Assembly (NCBI RefSeq): GCF_013416555.1
Contig: NZ_JACCFG010000001.1
Coordinates: 248,001-312,000, forward strand
Source: Sphingomonas sp. R-74633
GTDB taxonomy: Bacteria > Pseudomonadota > Alphaproteobacteria > Sphingomonadales > Sphingomonadaceae
Direction of reading: 5' to 3'
DNA length: 64,000 bases
Shown: positions 52,781 to 61,421 of the stretch, piece by piece
Position numbering within the stretch: position 1 is the first letter of the stretch
Layout of the letters: every line of letters starts with the position of its first letter
Translations under genes and position numbers: made by a program
Notes under the pieces: generated by a model
The model's database searches: none
What the model was told of the DNA's origin: nothing
Seen by the model: the letters and a program-made list of their open reading frames with translations, nothing else

Positions 52781-54208
52781 TCAGCCGTTCTTGGCCGAGA
52801 CGTACATGAACTGCGGATCCGCCTGTGCGAGCGGGCCGCCGGCATCGATATAGGTGTAGAAGCGCGCGTTCGACGCCGTCTGGCTGCCGAGTGTGATCGA
52901 ACCGGGATGGCCGGACGGGTTGGTGTTGAGCGACACCGATAGTGCATAGTCGTTGGTACGGAAGGGTTTATCCCAGTTCACCAGATAGTCGCCCACGCCG
53001 ACGCGAACCACCGAGGCGCCCTGGCCGCCATCGATCACCACATCGGCGCCGTTCCAATGGAACTTCACCCAGGGTTCGGCATGGGCTCCGTCATAGAGCG
53101 TAAAGGCCGGGCCGAACGACGCCTTGGACGTTTCCACCGGCGGCGTAAGCGGATCGTTGTCGGTATCGGTGAATTGTGGCTCGGCCAAGAAGCCGGTCAC
53201 GATGTTTCGCTGCCCATCGTCCACCATCTGCGCAGCGAGCGACGAATAGGAGAAATAGGGGAGCGCGATCCGGTTATTGTGCGAGCTGTTGCCGAGATAG
53301 AGGAAATAATCGAGTTGGGGCACCTCGCCCGTCACGTCCTGGCCCTCGATATAGCCATCGGCCATGTGATTGTTATAGCCCCCCACGCGGATCAGGAAGC
53401 TGGGATTGGCATTGTTCGGCTGCTTGACCACGGCCTGCAAGGTGTTGCCGCGCCACGAATTGCCCGTGGCATAGGGGCTCTCCTGAACGAGGATGTGATG
53501 GCCGCCCTGGAGATCGCAAGTGTCGACCGTCGTGCCGTGTGCCGCCGAGCTCGGGCAGAGGTCGCCGTCGTCCTGCGTAATCAGCTTGTAGGCACCCCAG
53601 ACCGCGCAGTTGCGGATGGTGTTGACCTCGCCGCCTGCATAGGGGGTGACCTTTTCCTCACCTTCTCCGAGTTCGAGGCCGCTGCTGACATTGCCGATCA
53701 CGATGCCATAACCTTGGATGTCATATTGCTGGCGGAGCGGCTTATCCAGAGCGCTATCGTGGGGCTTAATATTGCCCACATGCACGCGTTCCACGATCGA
53801 GCGCGTGATGTTGCGCAGGTCGACGCCGATCTGGATGTCGGTGGTGGTGATGCTGTTAGACGGGTGCGTCAGGACCACGCCGAAATCGCGCAGCACGACA
53901 TCGGTGACATAGTCGTTTTCGCCCATTGGGTTGAAGGCGCGGCAGATGATCGATCCGCCCGAATAGGCGGCGAGATCGGTGATGGAACCGCCGCCCTCAA
54001 AGGCCCGCAGGATGGTGGCGCCGCGTCCTTCGCCGACGATCTGGCTGCCCGTCCGCACCACCAGGCCGACAGCGGGGTCGATCCGGGAAACGCCGGCGGG
54101 AATGAAGATCCGGTAGCTGTTGTCCAATGCCGCCTGGATCGCGGCGGTATCGTCGGTCACGCCATCGCCGGCGGCGGAATAAGGGGCGTCTTTCACATTG
54201 ACGGTCAT
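52781..54208 (-). CDS. Pectate lyase superfamily / tailspike-like beta-helix protein
   Basis: 475 residues from ATG 54208. The N-terminal NVKDAPYSAAGDGVTDDTAAIQAALDNS is the hallmark of the pectate lyase/tailspike superfamily (PF12708). A long parallel beta-helix follows (repeated I/V...N turns, e.g. NTIRNCAVWGAYK, GNSWRGNTLQA). The C-terminal domain (FGPAFTLYDGAHAEPWVKF...) resembles polymer-binding end domains of tail proteins. No signal peptide, no phage genes near it. It could be a polysaccharide-degrading enzyme or a stray tailspike. An AT-rich stretch lies just before it. Confidence 0.7.
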   Translation of the reverse strand: MTVNVKDAPYSAAGDGVTDDTAAIQAALDNSYRIFIPAGVSRIDPAVGLVVRTGSQIVGEGRGATILRAFEGGGSITDLAAYSGGSIICRAFNPMGENDYVTDVVLRDFGVVLTHPSNSITTTDIQIGVDLRNITRSIVERVHVGNIKPHDSALDKPLRQQYDIQGYGIVIGNVSSGLELGEGEEKVTPYAGGEVNTIRNCAVWGAYKLITQDDGDLCPSSAAHGTTVDTCDLQGGHHILVQESPYATGNSWRGNTLQAVVKQPNNANPSFLIRVGGYNNHMADGYIEGQDVTGEVPQLDYFLYLGNSSHNNRIALPYFSYSSLAAQMVDDGQRNIVTGFLAEPQFTDTDNDPLTPPVETSKASFGPAFTLYDGAHAEPWVKFHWNGADVVIDGGQGASVVRVGVGDYLVNWDKPFRTNDYALSVSLNTNPSGHPGSITLGSQTASNARFYTYIDAGGPLAQADPQFMYVSAKNG

Positions 54209-54305
54209 GAAGCTTGTCCTCGCTACACGACGGGCGCAGCACCCGTCGAACATAAGGAGAACAAAATCATTTCCTACATTGCAAGCGCTGCGCTCCGGTT
54301 TGTGT

Positions 54306-55103
54306 TCACCGCACGCCCCGCCCAAAGGTGAAGCTCAGCGCCGCACCGCCGGAGAACTGGTCGCGGCTGCCGATCGTGCGGGTGATCGGGCTGTCGGCGC
54401 CGTCGCCGGTAAGGCGGTCATATTTGGCATAGGCGTAGATGCCCCAGTGCTTCGAGAACTGGAAGGTCGTGGTGGCGTTGGCGCCGTACGCCTGGATCGC
54501 GCTGCCATCGGCCCGGTAGACTGCCAGCCCGGTGCGCGCGGCGACCGTCGGAGTGACTTCGAAATAGGCGCGGCGGTATTTGGCGTCGGAGAGGGTGACG
54601 CGCGGGCCGATCGCGAACAGCCATTTGTCGCCGTTTCGCGCGACATAGTCGAAGCCGGCCATGCCGGTCAGGCCGCCATGGCCGTTAATGCCCTGGCGCG
54701 CCTCGACGCGGAAGCGCAGCGGCTTGGCCAGCCAATATTGCATATAGCCGCCGAGCTCGACCGTGGTGCCGACCTCGTCGATCGCGATGCCCGCGGTCTT
54801 GCGGCGGCGGGCGCCCTGGAGGTTGGCGGCGCCGCCGATCTGGAAGCCCGAATCGTCGAGCATCGGCACTTCGAAACTCTCGTCCGCGGCTTCGAAGACG
54901 AAGGGCGTGTCGCCGCGAGTGATGCCGAGATCGATAAGCGGGCTGAGGCGCAGCTTGTCTTCGCCGGGATAGGCAGGGCTGAACTGCGGCCCGAGCGAGA
55001 CGCGGTAGCGGCGCGGGGCCTTTTCGGCGGTGCCGTCCTGTTCCTGCGCATGCGCGGGAAGGGCGAGGACGAGGAGGGGGGCGAGCGCAAGCAAACGAAC
55101 CAT
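54306..55103 (-). CDS. MipA/OmpV family outer-membrane protein
   Basis: 265 residues from ATG 55103. Signal peptide MVRLLALAPLLVLALPAHA, then an OmpV-type beta-barrel: RYRVSLGPQFSPAYPGEDKLRLSPLIDLG, alternating strands, terminal LSFTFGRGVR. In E. coli MipA is a scaffold for peptidoglycan enzymes. The preceding in-frame reading from 55139 is unlikely. Confidence 0.88.
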   Translation of the reverse strand: MVRLLALAPLLVLALPAHAQEQDGTAEKAPRRYRVSLGPQFSPAYPGEDKLRLSPLIDLGITRGDTPFVFEAADESFEVPMLDDSGFQIGGAANLQGARRRKTAGIAIDEVGTTVELGGYMQYWLAKPLRFRVEARQGINGHGGLTGMAGFDYVARNGDKWLFAIGPRVTLSDAKYRRAYFEVTPTVAARTGLAVYRADGSAIQAYGANATTTFQFSKHWGIYAYAKYDRLTGDGADSPITRTIGSRDQFSGGAALSFTFGRGVR

Positions 55104-55158
55104 GGCGCCCCTAACGCCACGATCCGGCTTTTGTTGCAACTGCGATATGATTTGAGCC

Positions 55159-56106
55159 CTAGTTGCTCACCGGCACGCAGGGGCTGACGCCGCGGCAGGC
55201 GCCGGCGGCCTCGCCCTTGCTGGCATAGGGGCCGACCAGCACCTTGGTGAGGCTGCCCGACTTCACATAGCTGACTGAGCGCCCCGGGAAGCGGCTGCCG
55301 AGCTGGCCCCACAGCTTGCGGGCATTGGCGGGATCGCCGAACGCGCCGAGCTGGAGGCGCCAGCCGCCGTCGCGGATCGCGGTGGTGACGGGCGGCGGCG
55401 CGGCGGCGGCGACCTTGACCGGCGCGGGCGCCGGGGTTGCGGCAGGGCGCGGCGTGCGAACGGGGGGCGTGCGGACCGGCTGGTTGCTCGCCACCTCGAC
55501 CGGCGGACGGCCGGTGCCCGGAAGCGGCGCGCGGTTCGCTTCCTCTTCGTACTTGCGCGCGAGAGTGAGGCCGGCCTGGCGGTCCTGCACGCTCATGTAC
55601 TTGTCCATCTGCGACAGCGCGCCCGAGGCTTCGGCGAGGCCCGACTGCGAGGAGCGGGTGACCAGAGCATAGGCGCGCACCCAGTCCTTCTGGACGACGT
55701 CGCCGTTGAAATACATCGTGCCGAGAACGTATTGCGCGCGCGGATCGCCGCGGCCTGCGGCGCGCTGGAGCCAGGGCTGGGCGGCTTCGCGCTTGCCATT
55801 GGCGAACAGGGCGAGGGCATAGCTTGCCTCGGCCTGTTCATGGCCCTGCGCGGCGGCCTTGCCATACCAGAGTTCGGCCTGGTTGAGGTCGGCGGGAACG
55901 CCGCGGCCAAGCTTATAGGCCTGGCCGAGATTGAACTGCGCGTCGCTGTCGCCCTTCATCGCCGGGCCACGCCAGCGATCGACGGCGCCCTTGTAATCGC
56001 CGCGTTCCCACGCCTCGACGCCGGCCTTGACCGGGCTTTCCTGCGCGAGCGCAGGCACCGCGGCGAGCGCGAACCCGGCAGCAACGACGTAACCAAGCAA
56101 TTTCAT
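55159..56106 (-). CDS. SEL1-repeat protein with SPOR domain
   Basis: 315 residues. Signal peptide MKLLGYVVAAGFALAAVPALA; SEL1 repeats (about 25-165: AVDRWRGPAMKGDSDAQFNLGQAYKLGRGVPADLNQAELWYGKAAAQGHEQAEASYALALF); a Pro/Ala/Val-rich linker; and a C-terminal SPOR domain (GGWRLQLGAFGDPANARKLWGQLGSRFPGRSVSYV). SPOR domains bind denuded glycan at the division site, so it is probably periplasmic and septal. It is divergent from the ParA gene with 175 bases between. Confidence 0.9.
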   Translation of the reverse strand: MKLLGYVVAAGFALAAVPALAQESPVKAGVEAWERGDYKGAVDRWRGPAMKGDSDAQFNLGQAYKLGRGVPADLNQAELWYGKAAAQGHEQAEASYALALFANGKREAAQPWLQRAAGRGDPRAQYVLGTMYFNGDVVQKDWVRAYALVTRSSQSGLAEASGALSQMDKYMSVQDRQAGLTLARKYEEEANRAPLPGTGRPPVEVASNQPVRTPPVRTPRPAATPAPAPVKVAAAAPPPVTTAIRDGGWRLQLGAFGDPANARKLWGQLGSRFPGRSVSYVKSGSLTKVLVGPYASKGEAAGACRGVSPCVPVSN

Positions 56107-56281
56107 GCGACCCCGACTCCCGCCCCCGCGCGATTGGATAAATGCCCGTTTACCATCGTCCGGGAAAGAAATCCTTACTGCGAATCTCCTCAGGAGAATC
56201 CCGGGGCGGAACGCTGTTAACGCATTCTTAGACGCCGGCATGGCATTCGAAGCCCGGGTAAATAGTATCTCGAGGGGGTTC

Positions 56282-56995
56282 ATGCGCGTTCTAGCGATGG
56301 CATCGCAGAAGGGCGGATCCGGCAAGACTACCTTGTCGGGGCATCTGGCCGTGCAGGCGGAACGAGCGGGCTGCGGTCCGGTCGTGCTGATCGACATCGA
56401 TCCGCAGGGATCGCTGGCGGACTGGTGGAACGAGCGCGAGACGGATCTTCCCGCCTTCGCGCAGACCACGGTCGCGCGGTTGGCCTCGGATCTCGAGATC
56501 CTGCGCCAGCAGGGTTTCAAGCTGGCAGTGATCGATACGCCGCCGGCCATCACCATGGCGATCCAGAGCGTGATCGCGGTGGCCGAGCTGGTCGTCGTCC
56601 CGACGCGCCCGAGCCCGCATGATCTGCGCGCGGTGGGTGCCACGGTCGACCTGTGCGACCGTGCCGGCAAGCCGCTGATCTTTGTGGTCAACGGCGCGAC
56701 GCCGAAGGCGCGGATCACCAGCGAGGCCGCGGTCGCCCTCTCGCAGCACGGCACCGTCGCGCCGATCACGCTGCATCACCGCACCGATTTCGCCGCATCG
56801 ATGATCGACGGCCGCACCGTGATGGAAACCGACCCGAAGGGCCGTTCGGCCGCCGAGGTCGAGGCGCTGTGGACGTATATCAACGACCGGCTCGAGAAGA
56901 ACTTCCGCCGCACCGTGTTCGCGACTCCGGCTTCGGCGCCGCACTTTGGCGCGGCGCGCTCGGCGGGCGGCTTTGGCCGCCGGGTGGTGAGCTGA
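56282..56995 (+). CDS. Orphan ParA-family ATPase
   Basis: 237 residues from ATG 56282. MASQKGGSGKTTLSGHLAVQAE holds the deviant Walker A of ParA/MinD ATPases with KGGSGKT, then VLIDIDPQGSLADWW (Walker A') and AVIDTPPA (Walker B). Dimerises on ATP and binds DNA or membrane nonspecifically. No parB gene is adjacent, so this is not the classical chromosome parABS pair; its partner is probably the next gene, which overlaps by one base. Longer in-frame starts lie inside the divergent SPOR gene. Confidence 0.9.
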   Translation: MRVLAMASQKGGSGKTTLSGHLAVQAERAGCGPVVLIDIDPQGSLADWWNERETDLPAFAQTTVARLASDLEILRQQGFKLAVIDTPPAITMAIQSVIAVAELVVVPTRPSPHDLRAVGATVDLCDRAGKPLIFVVNGATPKARITSEAAVALSQHGTVAPITLHHRTDFAASMIDGRTVMETDPKGRSAAEVEALWTYINDRLEKNFRRTVFATPASAPHFGAARSAGGFGRRVVS

Positions 56996-57600
56996 TGCTC
57001 GGCACCCCCAAGCCCACCGCTTCGCTCTCGTCCAGCCTGCTCGCCCGCAAGGGCCAGGCGCGCCCGGCGATGCGTCCGCAGGGGTTTGTCGGGATGAACC
57101 CGGCAACTTCGCAGGACGATCTCGGCTGGAACGACATGGGCGACGAAGCCTATGCCCAGCAGTTCGCGCCCGAGCCGGCCGCCAAGCCGCAGGTGCTCCG
57201 CCAGATCGAGGAACTCGACGAGCGGCTGAGCCAGAACGAGCCGCAGAGCCAGCCGGCGCTGCAGCCCGTGATCGAGCATCATCTGACGCCCGAGCCCCAG
57301 GCGCTTGCCGCGCCGGTGGTGGAACCCGTCGCCGTGCCGGTCGCGTCGCCTGTGATGGCGAAGCTGCCCGCGCTGGGCGCTGCTGCTGCCGAGCGGGTTG
57401 CCCGCGAAGTGGCCAAGAAATCCAAGGCGGCGTTCACGCTCCGCCTCGACAATGACCGGCATCTGCGACTGCGCCTCGCGTCCGCCGTCACCAATCGTTC
57501 GGCGCAGATGATCGTGACCGAGGCGCTCGACGCCTTTCTCGAATCGCTGGGTGAGGTCGAGGCGCTTGCGCGTCAGGTCGGCCCGGCAGCGAACCGCTAA
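56995..57600 (+). CDS. Ribbon-helix-helix-like partner of ParA
   Basis: 201 residues. ATG overlaps the ParA stop (TGATG). N-terminal low-complexity part (LGTPKPTASLSSSLLARKGQARPAMRPQ), a helical/acidic mid part, and a C-terminal RHH-like segment (KKSKAAFTLRLDNDRHLRLRLASAVTNRSAQMIVTEALDAFLESLGEV) that looks like a DNA-binding domain with multimerising strand. With ParA it forms a probable NTPase-DNA-binding pair like ParA/ParG. Function unknown in this bacterium. Confidence 0.75.
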   Translation: MLGTPKPTASLSSSLLARKGQARPAMRPQGFVGMNPATSQDDLGWNDMGDEAYAQQFAPEPAAKPQVLRQIEELDERLSQNEPQSQPALQPVIEHHLTPEPQALAAPVVEPVAVPVASPVMAKLPALGAAAAERVAREVAKKSKAAFTLRLDNDRHLRLRLASAVTNRSAQMIVTEALDAFLESLGEVEALARQVGPAANR

Positions 57601-57611
57601 GGACTGATGCA

Positions 57612-58982
57612 ATGAAGACCCGTAGCAAGCTCCTGATCGGCCTTTCGGCGCTCGCCGCCGGAAGCACGCTGGCGGCCGGCATCGCGACCCAGGGCTTTGC
57701 GCTCTCGGCGTTCGCGAGCGACGCGCCCAATGCGAAGAAGGCGGCCGAGGAAGCGTCGGCTGCGCGCAAGGCGATCGCCAAGCGCAAGGGTGGCGACGCG
57801 GTGGCGCATGCCGAGCTGGCAGTGGCCAACGACCCGCAGAACGGCGACTATCGCGCGCTGCTCGGCCAGGCCTATCTGCTCTCGGGCCGCTTTGCTTCGG
57901 CGAACCAGGCGCTCAGCGACGCGCTGACGCTCAATCCGGGCAATGGCAGCGTGGCGCTCAACCTTGTCCTCGCCAAGATCGCCGGTGGCGACTGGGCGGG
58001 TGCGCGCGAGATGCTGGGCAGCCACCAGGACACGATCCCGGCGAGCGACCGCGGCCTGGCCTATGCGCTGGCCGGCGATCCCGTCACTGCCGTCCAGATT
58101 CTCGAGCCGGCCGCCCGCGCCGAGGACGCCACGGCCAAGACCCGTCAGAATCTCGCGCTCGCGCTGGCGCTCTCGGGCCGCTGGGCCGAGGCCAAGCAGG
58201 TCGCCTCCGTCGACGTCGCGCCCGACCAGATCGGCCCGCGCATGATGCAGTGGCTGACCTTCGCCCGCCCGACCAACGCCTATGACCAGGTTGCCTCGCT
58301 GCTCGGCGTGACGCCGGTGCAGGATGGCGGCCAGCCGGTGCGCCTGGCGCTCGCGCAGCAGAACGTCATGCTCGCCGCCGCCGCGACCCAGCCGGTGCAG
58401 ACCCCGGCGCAGGATCCGGTCGACACCTATATGCCGGGCGTGCCCGCCAATGCCGAAGCGGTTGCGGCTGCTCCGGTTGAAGCCGCTGCACCCGTCGAAG
58501 TCGCGGCTGCTGCGGAGACCGCACCGGTTGCCGGCACCAATGCCGGTGTCGTGTTCGGGCCGCGCGCCGAAGTCGTGCAGATGGTTCCGGCCGCCACGGT
58601 GCGTGCTCCGGCGCCTGCCGTTTCGGTGAGCGCGCGTGCGCCCAAGCTGATCGAGAAGAGCGCCGTGGCCGCCAAGCCGTCGCGCGGCAATTATTACGTC
58701 CAGCTCGGCGCCTATGTGAGCCCGGCGGTGGCGCGTGACGCATGGGGCCGGATGGGCAACCGCGTTCCGGCGCTCGGCAGCCAGACGCCCTATGGCGCCA
58801 AGGTTTCGACCAAGGCCGGCAATTTCTATCGCCTGTCGGTGGGCGGCTATGACCGCAGCGGCGCCGACACGCTGTGCCGCCAGGTCAAGGCCGGCGGCCA
58901 GACCTGCTTCGTGCGCACCGGCGCCGGCGACGCGCTGGCCGACTGGGTCAAGCCGAGCCGCACGCGCGTGGCTTCGCGCTAA
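57612..58982 (+). CDS. TPR protein with C-terminal SPOR domain
   Basis: 456 residues. Signal peptide (MKTRSKLLIGLSALAAGSTLAAGIATQGFA), TPR repeats (about 45-230: VAHAELAVANDPQNGDYRALLGQAYLLSGRFASANQALSDALTLNPGNGSVALNLVLAKI), a long Ala/Pro/Val linker and a SPOR domain (GNYYVQLGAYVSPAVARDAWGRM). Second SPOR protein in this cluster. 11 bases after the RHH gene, so ParA-RHH-TPR/SPOR form an operon; a divisome role is the simplest idea. Confidence 0.9.
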   Translation: MKTRSKLLIGLSALAAGSTLAAGIATQGFALSAFASDAPNAKKAAEEASAARKAIAKRKGGDAVAHAELAVANDPQNGDYRALLGQAYLLSGRFASANQALSDALTLNPGNGSVALNLVLAKIAGGDWAGAREMLGSHQDTIPASDRGLAYALAGDPVTAVQILEPAARAEDATAKTRQNLALALALSGRWAEAKQVASVDVAPDQIGPRMMQWLTFARPTNAYDQVASLLGVTPVQDGGQPVRLALAQQNVMLAAAATQPVQTPAQDPVDTYMPGVPANAEAVAAAPVEAAAPVEVAAAAETAPVAGTNAGVVFGPRAEVVQMVPAATVRAPAPAVSVSARAPKLIEKSAVAAKPSRGNYYVQLGAYVSPAVARDAWGRMGNRVPALGSQTPYGAKVSTKAGNFYRLSVGGYDRSGADTLCRQVKAGGQTCFVRTGAGDALADWVKPSRTRVASR

Positions 58983-59013
58983 CGAGTTTTCCGACTCCCA
59001 TCGGGAAAACGGA

Positions 59014-59046
59014 AAGGCCGGGGCGTCGCCGCTCCGGCCTTTTTCG
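59014..59046. terminator. Terminator between TPR-SPOR and SIP genes
   Basis: AAAGGCCGG (59014-59022) pairs with CCGGCCTTTT (59035-59044), loop of 12 with GGCG..CGCC, T-run TTTTT following. The opposite side has an A-run, so it can also end the convergent SIP gene. Confidence 0.85.
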
Positions 59047-59048
59047 TG

Positions 59049-59792
59049 TCAGTCCAGCCCCGTCTTGCCCGGCGCCCAATAGGCTTTGGTGATGACGCGA
59101 GATCCGGGCAGGCCCAGCGCCTTGAGCGACTGGCGGACGCGCTGGACGGTGCCCGCCTTGCCCGCGAGGACGAAGCTGGCGCCCGCGGCGATCAGCGCGG
59201 GGAGGGTGGCTTCCATCGCGGGCAGATGCGTCTCGCCGGCGCGGCGGGGATAGAGCGCGACGCGGCCGAGGCCGAGCTGCTCGGCGACCAGGCAGGCGGC
59301 ATCGGCATCGCCGATTTCGAAATGGCTGGTGACCGCGCGCTCCTGGCGCGAGAGCGCATAGGCGAGGCCGATCGCAGTCTCGTCGCCGAACAATGCGAGC
59401 GGGCCGGGCAGGCGGCTGGCGTCGAGCGAGCCGCGCGGGCCGAACAGGTCGCAGGCGTCGCCCGGCTCGGCACCGCGCACCCAGGCGCTGCCTGGACCCT
59501 CGCTATGCGCATAGCCAAGCAGGCACGTGCGACCGACGCTCTCGTTCCATTCGATCGGGGTGTAGGTGCGCGTGGCAAAGCCCGCGCCCATCGCGACCTG
59601 AACCTTCTGGCCCGGCGTCCAGCCGACATGGGCGAGTGCCGGGCCTTCAAGCGTGATCAGCCGGAAGCCGCCGGCCAGCTGCTCGTTGGCGATGACCAGG
59701 GCAGGGCGCATCAGCAGGCGGCGAAAGGCCTGGCTGAGCCGGCCGGGCGCCACGGTTGCGGCAGGGCGTTCGGGGGAATCGGGGGCGAGCAT
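59049..59792 (-). CDS. Siderophore-interacting protein / FAD-linked ferric reductase
   Basis: 247 residues from ATG 59792. FAD-binding part (GQKVQVAMGAGFATRTYTPIEWN, the RxYT motif) and a C-terminal NAD(P)H domain (ALFGDETAIGLAYALS, VLAGKAGTVQRVR). SIP proteins reduce iron in imported ferric-siderophores. Divergent from an AraC regulator which may control it. The extended in-frame N-terminus from 59963 is not supported. Confidence 0.9.
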   Translation of the reverse strand: MLAPDSPERPAATVAPGRLSQAFRRLLMRPALVIANEQLAGGFRLITLEGPALAHVGWTPGQKVQVAMGAGFATRTYTPIEWNESVGRTCLLGYAHSEGPGSAWVRGAEPGDACDLFGPRGSLDASRLPGPLALFGDETAIGLAYALSRQERAVTSHFEIGDADAACLVAEQLGLGRVALYPRRAGETHLPAMEATLPALIAAGASFVLAGKAGTVQRVRQSLKALGLPGSRVITKAYWAPGKTGLD

Positions 59793-59937
59793 CACGGGGT
59801 CCCTTTGTTCGTGCCGGTGCGGAATTTGCCTCGACCGGCGTTGGGTTAGTTGATAATGGCTCGCAACACTGGCGTCATTACGAACTCCAGTCAGATTATT
59901 ATTCGTTTCCGCCAACCCGTTTCCACAGGCCGCGCCG

Positions 59938-60750
59938 ATGCCGATCCTCAACAGCCAGACCAAGCATGACGACTGGGTCGATCCCGACCTGGTGCCGCGC
60001 CCGGTGCTGTGCTTTGGCGCGGCGATGGCCGATGTTGACGGGTTCGAGCTCGACCATCATCGCCATCGCAAGGGCCAGCTGCTCTATGTGCAGAGCGGCG
60101 CGCTGAGCTGTGAAGTCGAGGGCGGGCTGTGGATCGTGCCGCCGCGCAGCGCGATCTGGATCCCGGGCGATGCGATGCACGCGATCAAGGCGTCAGGGCC
60201 ACTCGAGGGGTATAATGCCTTTGTCGATCCGGACGTGGCGGCGGGGCTGCCGCCGACCTGTTGCGCGGTGTCGGTAAGCCCGTTGCTGCGCGAGCTGCTG
60301 GGGCGGGCCGCGCATCTGCCTGCGCTGTACGAGGAGGGCGGGGCGAATTGCCGGATGGTGGCGGTGCTGCTCGACGAGCTGGCGACGGCGGAAGTCGAGG
60401 ATCTCCATTTGCCGATGCCCGCCGATGCGCGGCTGCGGCGGATCGTCGAGGCGATGATGGCAACGCCGGGCGATCGCGGGACGCTCGACGTCTGGGCGAA
60501 GCGGGCGGGGCTGAGCGAGCGGACGCTGGCGCGGCTGATCCACCGAGAGACGGGCATGAGCTTCGGGCGCTGGCGACAGCAACTGGGCGTGATGCTTGCG
60601 GTTAAGTGGCTCGCCGCGGGCGCGTCGATCCAGCAGGCGGCGGCGGACCTGGGCTATGAGAGCGTGCCCAGCTTCGTGACGATGTTCCGCAAGGTGCTCG
60701 GCACCTCGCCGGGGCGCTATATGGCGGAGCGGCATTCGGGCCGGGCTTGA
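59938..60750 (+). CDS. AraC family regulator with cupin sensor domain
   Basis: 270 residues. N-terminal cupin-like AraC arm (HRHRKGQLLYVQSGALSCEVEGGLWIVPPRSAIWIPG) and a C-terminal AraC HTH pair (about 170-265: LDVWAKRAGLSERTLARLIHRETGMSFGRWRQQLGVMLAVKWLAAGASIQQAAADLGYESVPSFVTMFRKVLGTSPGRYM). Divergent from SIP by 145 bases, suggesting control of siderophore-iron reduction. Confidence 0.9.
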   Translation: MPILNSQTKHDDWVDPDLVPRPVLCFGAAMADVDGFELDHHRHRKGQLLYVQSGALSCEVEGGLWIVPPRSAIWIPGDAMHAIKASGPLEGYNAFVDPDVAAGLPPTCCAVSVSPLLRELLGRAAHLPALYEEGGANCRMVAVLLDELATAEVEDLHLPMPADARLRRIVEAMMATPGDRGTLDVWAKRAGLSERTLARLIHRETGMSFGRWRQQLGVMLAVKWLAAGASIQQAAADLGYESVPSFVTMFRKVLGTSPGRYMAERHSGRA

Positions 60751-60757
60751 CTAACCG

Positions 60758-60800
60758 ATAACCGTTTGGTTATGAGAACCCATAACTCAACGGTTATGGG
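60758..60800. promoter_or_regulatory. Two palindromic operators before the small membrane/DUF1801 operon
   Basis: ATAACC-GTTT-GGTTAT (60758-60773) and CCCATAAC / GTTATGGG arms with spacer TCAACG (60779-60800) share the ATAAC/GTTAT core; centres are 24 bases apart. They lie between the AraC stop and the start at 60808. The regulator is unknown. Confidence 0.65.
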
Positions 60801-60807
60801 AGATTCC

Positions 60808-60993
60808 ATGCTTCGTCAGATCCACCGCTGGAGCGGTTTCGTGTTCAGCATCGCCGCGATCGTCAACATCGTTGCGGTGATCCTGAAGAGCAATGCGCAG
60901 TGGCTGGGACTATTGGCGGTCGCGCCGCTGCTGGTGCTGCTGCCGACCGGGCTCTACATGTTCGCGCGCCCCTATTTCGCGAGGAACGCATGA
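60808..60993 (+). CDS. Small two-helix membrane protein
   Basis: 61 residues, MLRQIHRWSGFVFSIAAIVNIVAVIL then LGLLAVAPLLVLLPTGLYMFARPYFARNA: two hydrophobic helices, positive start. ATG 60808 has GGGAGA upstream; it overlaps the next gene ATGA. Behind two palindromic operators, so a regulated pair. Function unknown. Confidence 0.7.
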   Translation: MLRQIHRWSGFVFSIAAIVNIVAVILKSNAQWLGLLAVAPLLVLLPTGLYMFARPYFARNA

Positions 60994-61382
60994 CCCGGGA
61001 ATTGACCGCAGCCGAGCAGATCGACGCCCGCATCGCGGCATTGGACGACTGGCGCGGCGAGACGCTGGCGAAGGTGCGCAAGCTGATCCACGAGGCCGAT
61101 CCTGAGGTGGAGGAGACGTGGAAGTGGCGCGGCGTGCCGGTGTGGGAACATGCCGGGATTATCTGCACGGGCGAGACCTACAAGGCGGCGGTGAAGCTGA
61201 CCTTCGCCAAGGGCGCGACGCTGACGGACCCGAAGCGGCTGTTCAATTCGAGCCTCGAGGGGAATGTGCGCCGCGCGATCGACATCCATGAGAGTGCGGC
61301 GATCGACGCGGCGGCGCTGAAGGCGCTGATCCTGGAGGCGGTAGCGGCGAACCTGGCCAAGCCGGCGAAGAAGAAGGCCTGA
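60990..61382 (+). CDS. DUF1801 family protein (YdhG-like)
   Basis: 130 residues. TRELTAAEQIDARIAALDDWRGETLAKVRKLIHEADPEVEETWKWRGVPVWEHAGIICTGETYKAAVKLTFAKGATLTDPKRLFNSSLEGNVRRAIDIHE matches DUF1801, with conserved WKWRGVPVWE and KAAVKLTF. C-terminal Lys-rich tail (AKPAKKKA). Function unknown; small iron-chaperone-like fold. Overlaps the small membrane protein gene. Confidence 0.9.
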   Translation: MTRELTAAEQIDARIAALDDWRGETLAKVRKLIHEADPEVEETWKWRGVPVWEHAGIICTGETYKAAVKLTFAKGATLTDPKRLFNSSLEGNVRRAIDIHESAAIDAAALKALILEAVAANLAKPAKKKA

Positions 61383-61383
61383 T

Positions 61384-61413
61384 CCGTCATCCCGGCTTTC
61401 GGCGGGATGACGG
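61384..61413. repeat. Perfect inverted repeat between DUF1801 and pyrC-like genes
   Basis: CCGTCATCCCG (61384-61394) and CGGGATGACGG (61403-61413), 8-base loop GCTTTCGG. It lies between convergent ends 40 bases apart, so a bidirectional terminator or REP-type element. Confidence 0.85.
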
Positions 61414-61421
61414 TTATCGGT

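Noticed and set aside
59793-59937. Fur box between SIP and the AraC regulator
   Set aside because: GATAATGG and TTATTATTC fragments are present, but no full inverted 19-base Fur box could be assembled.
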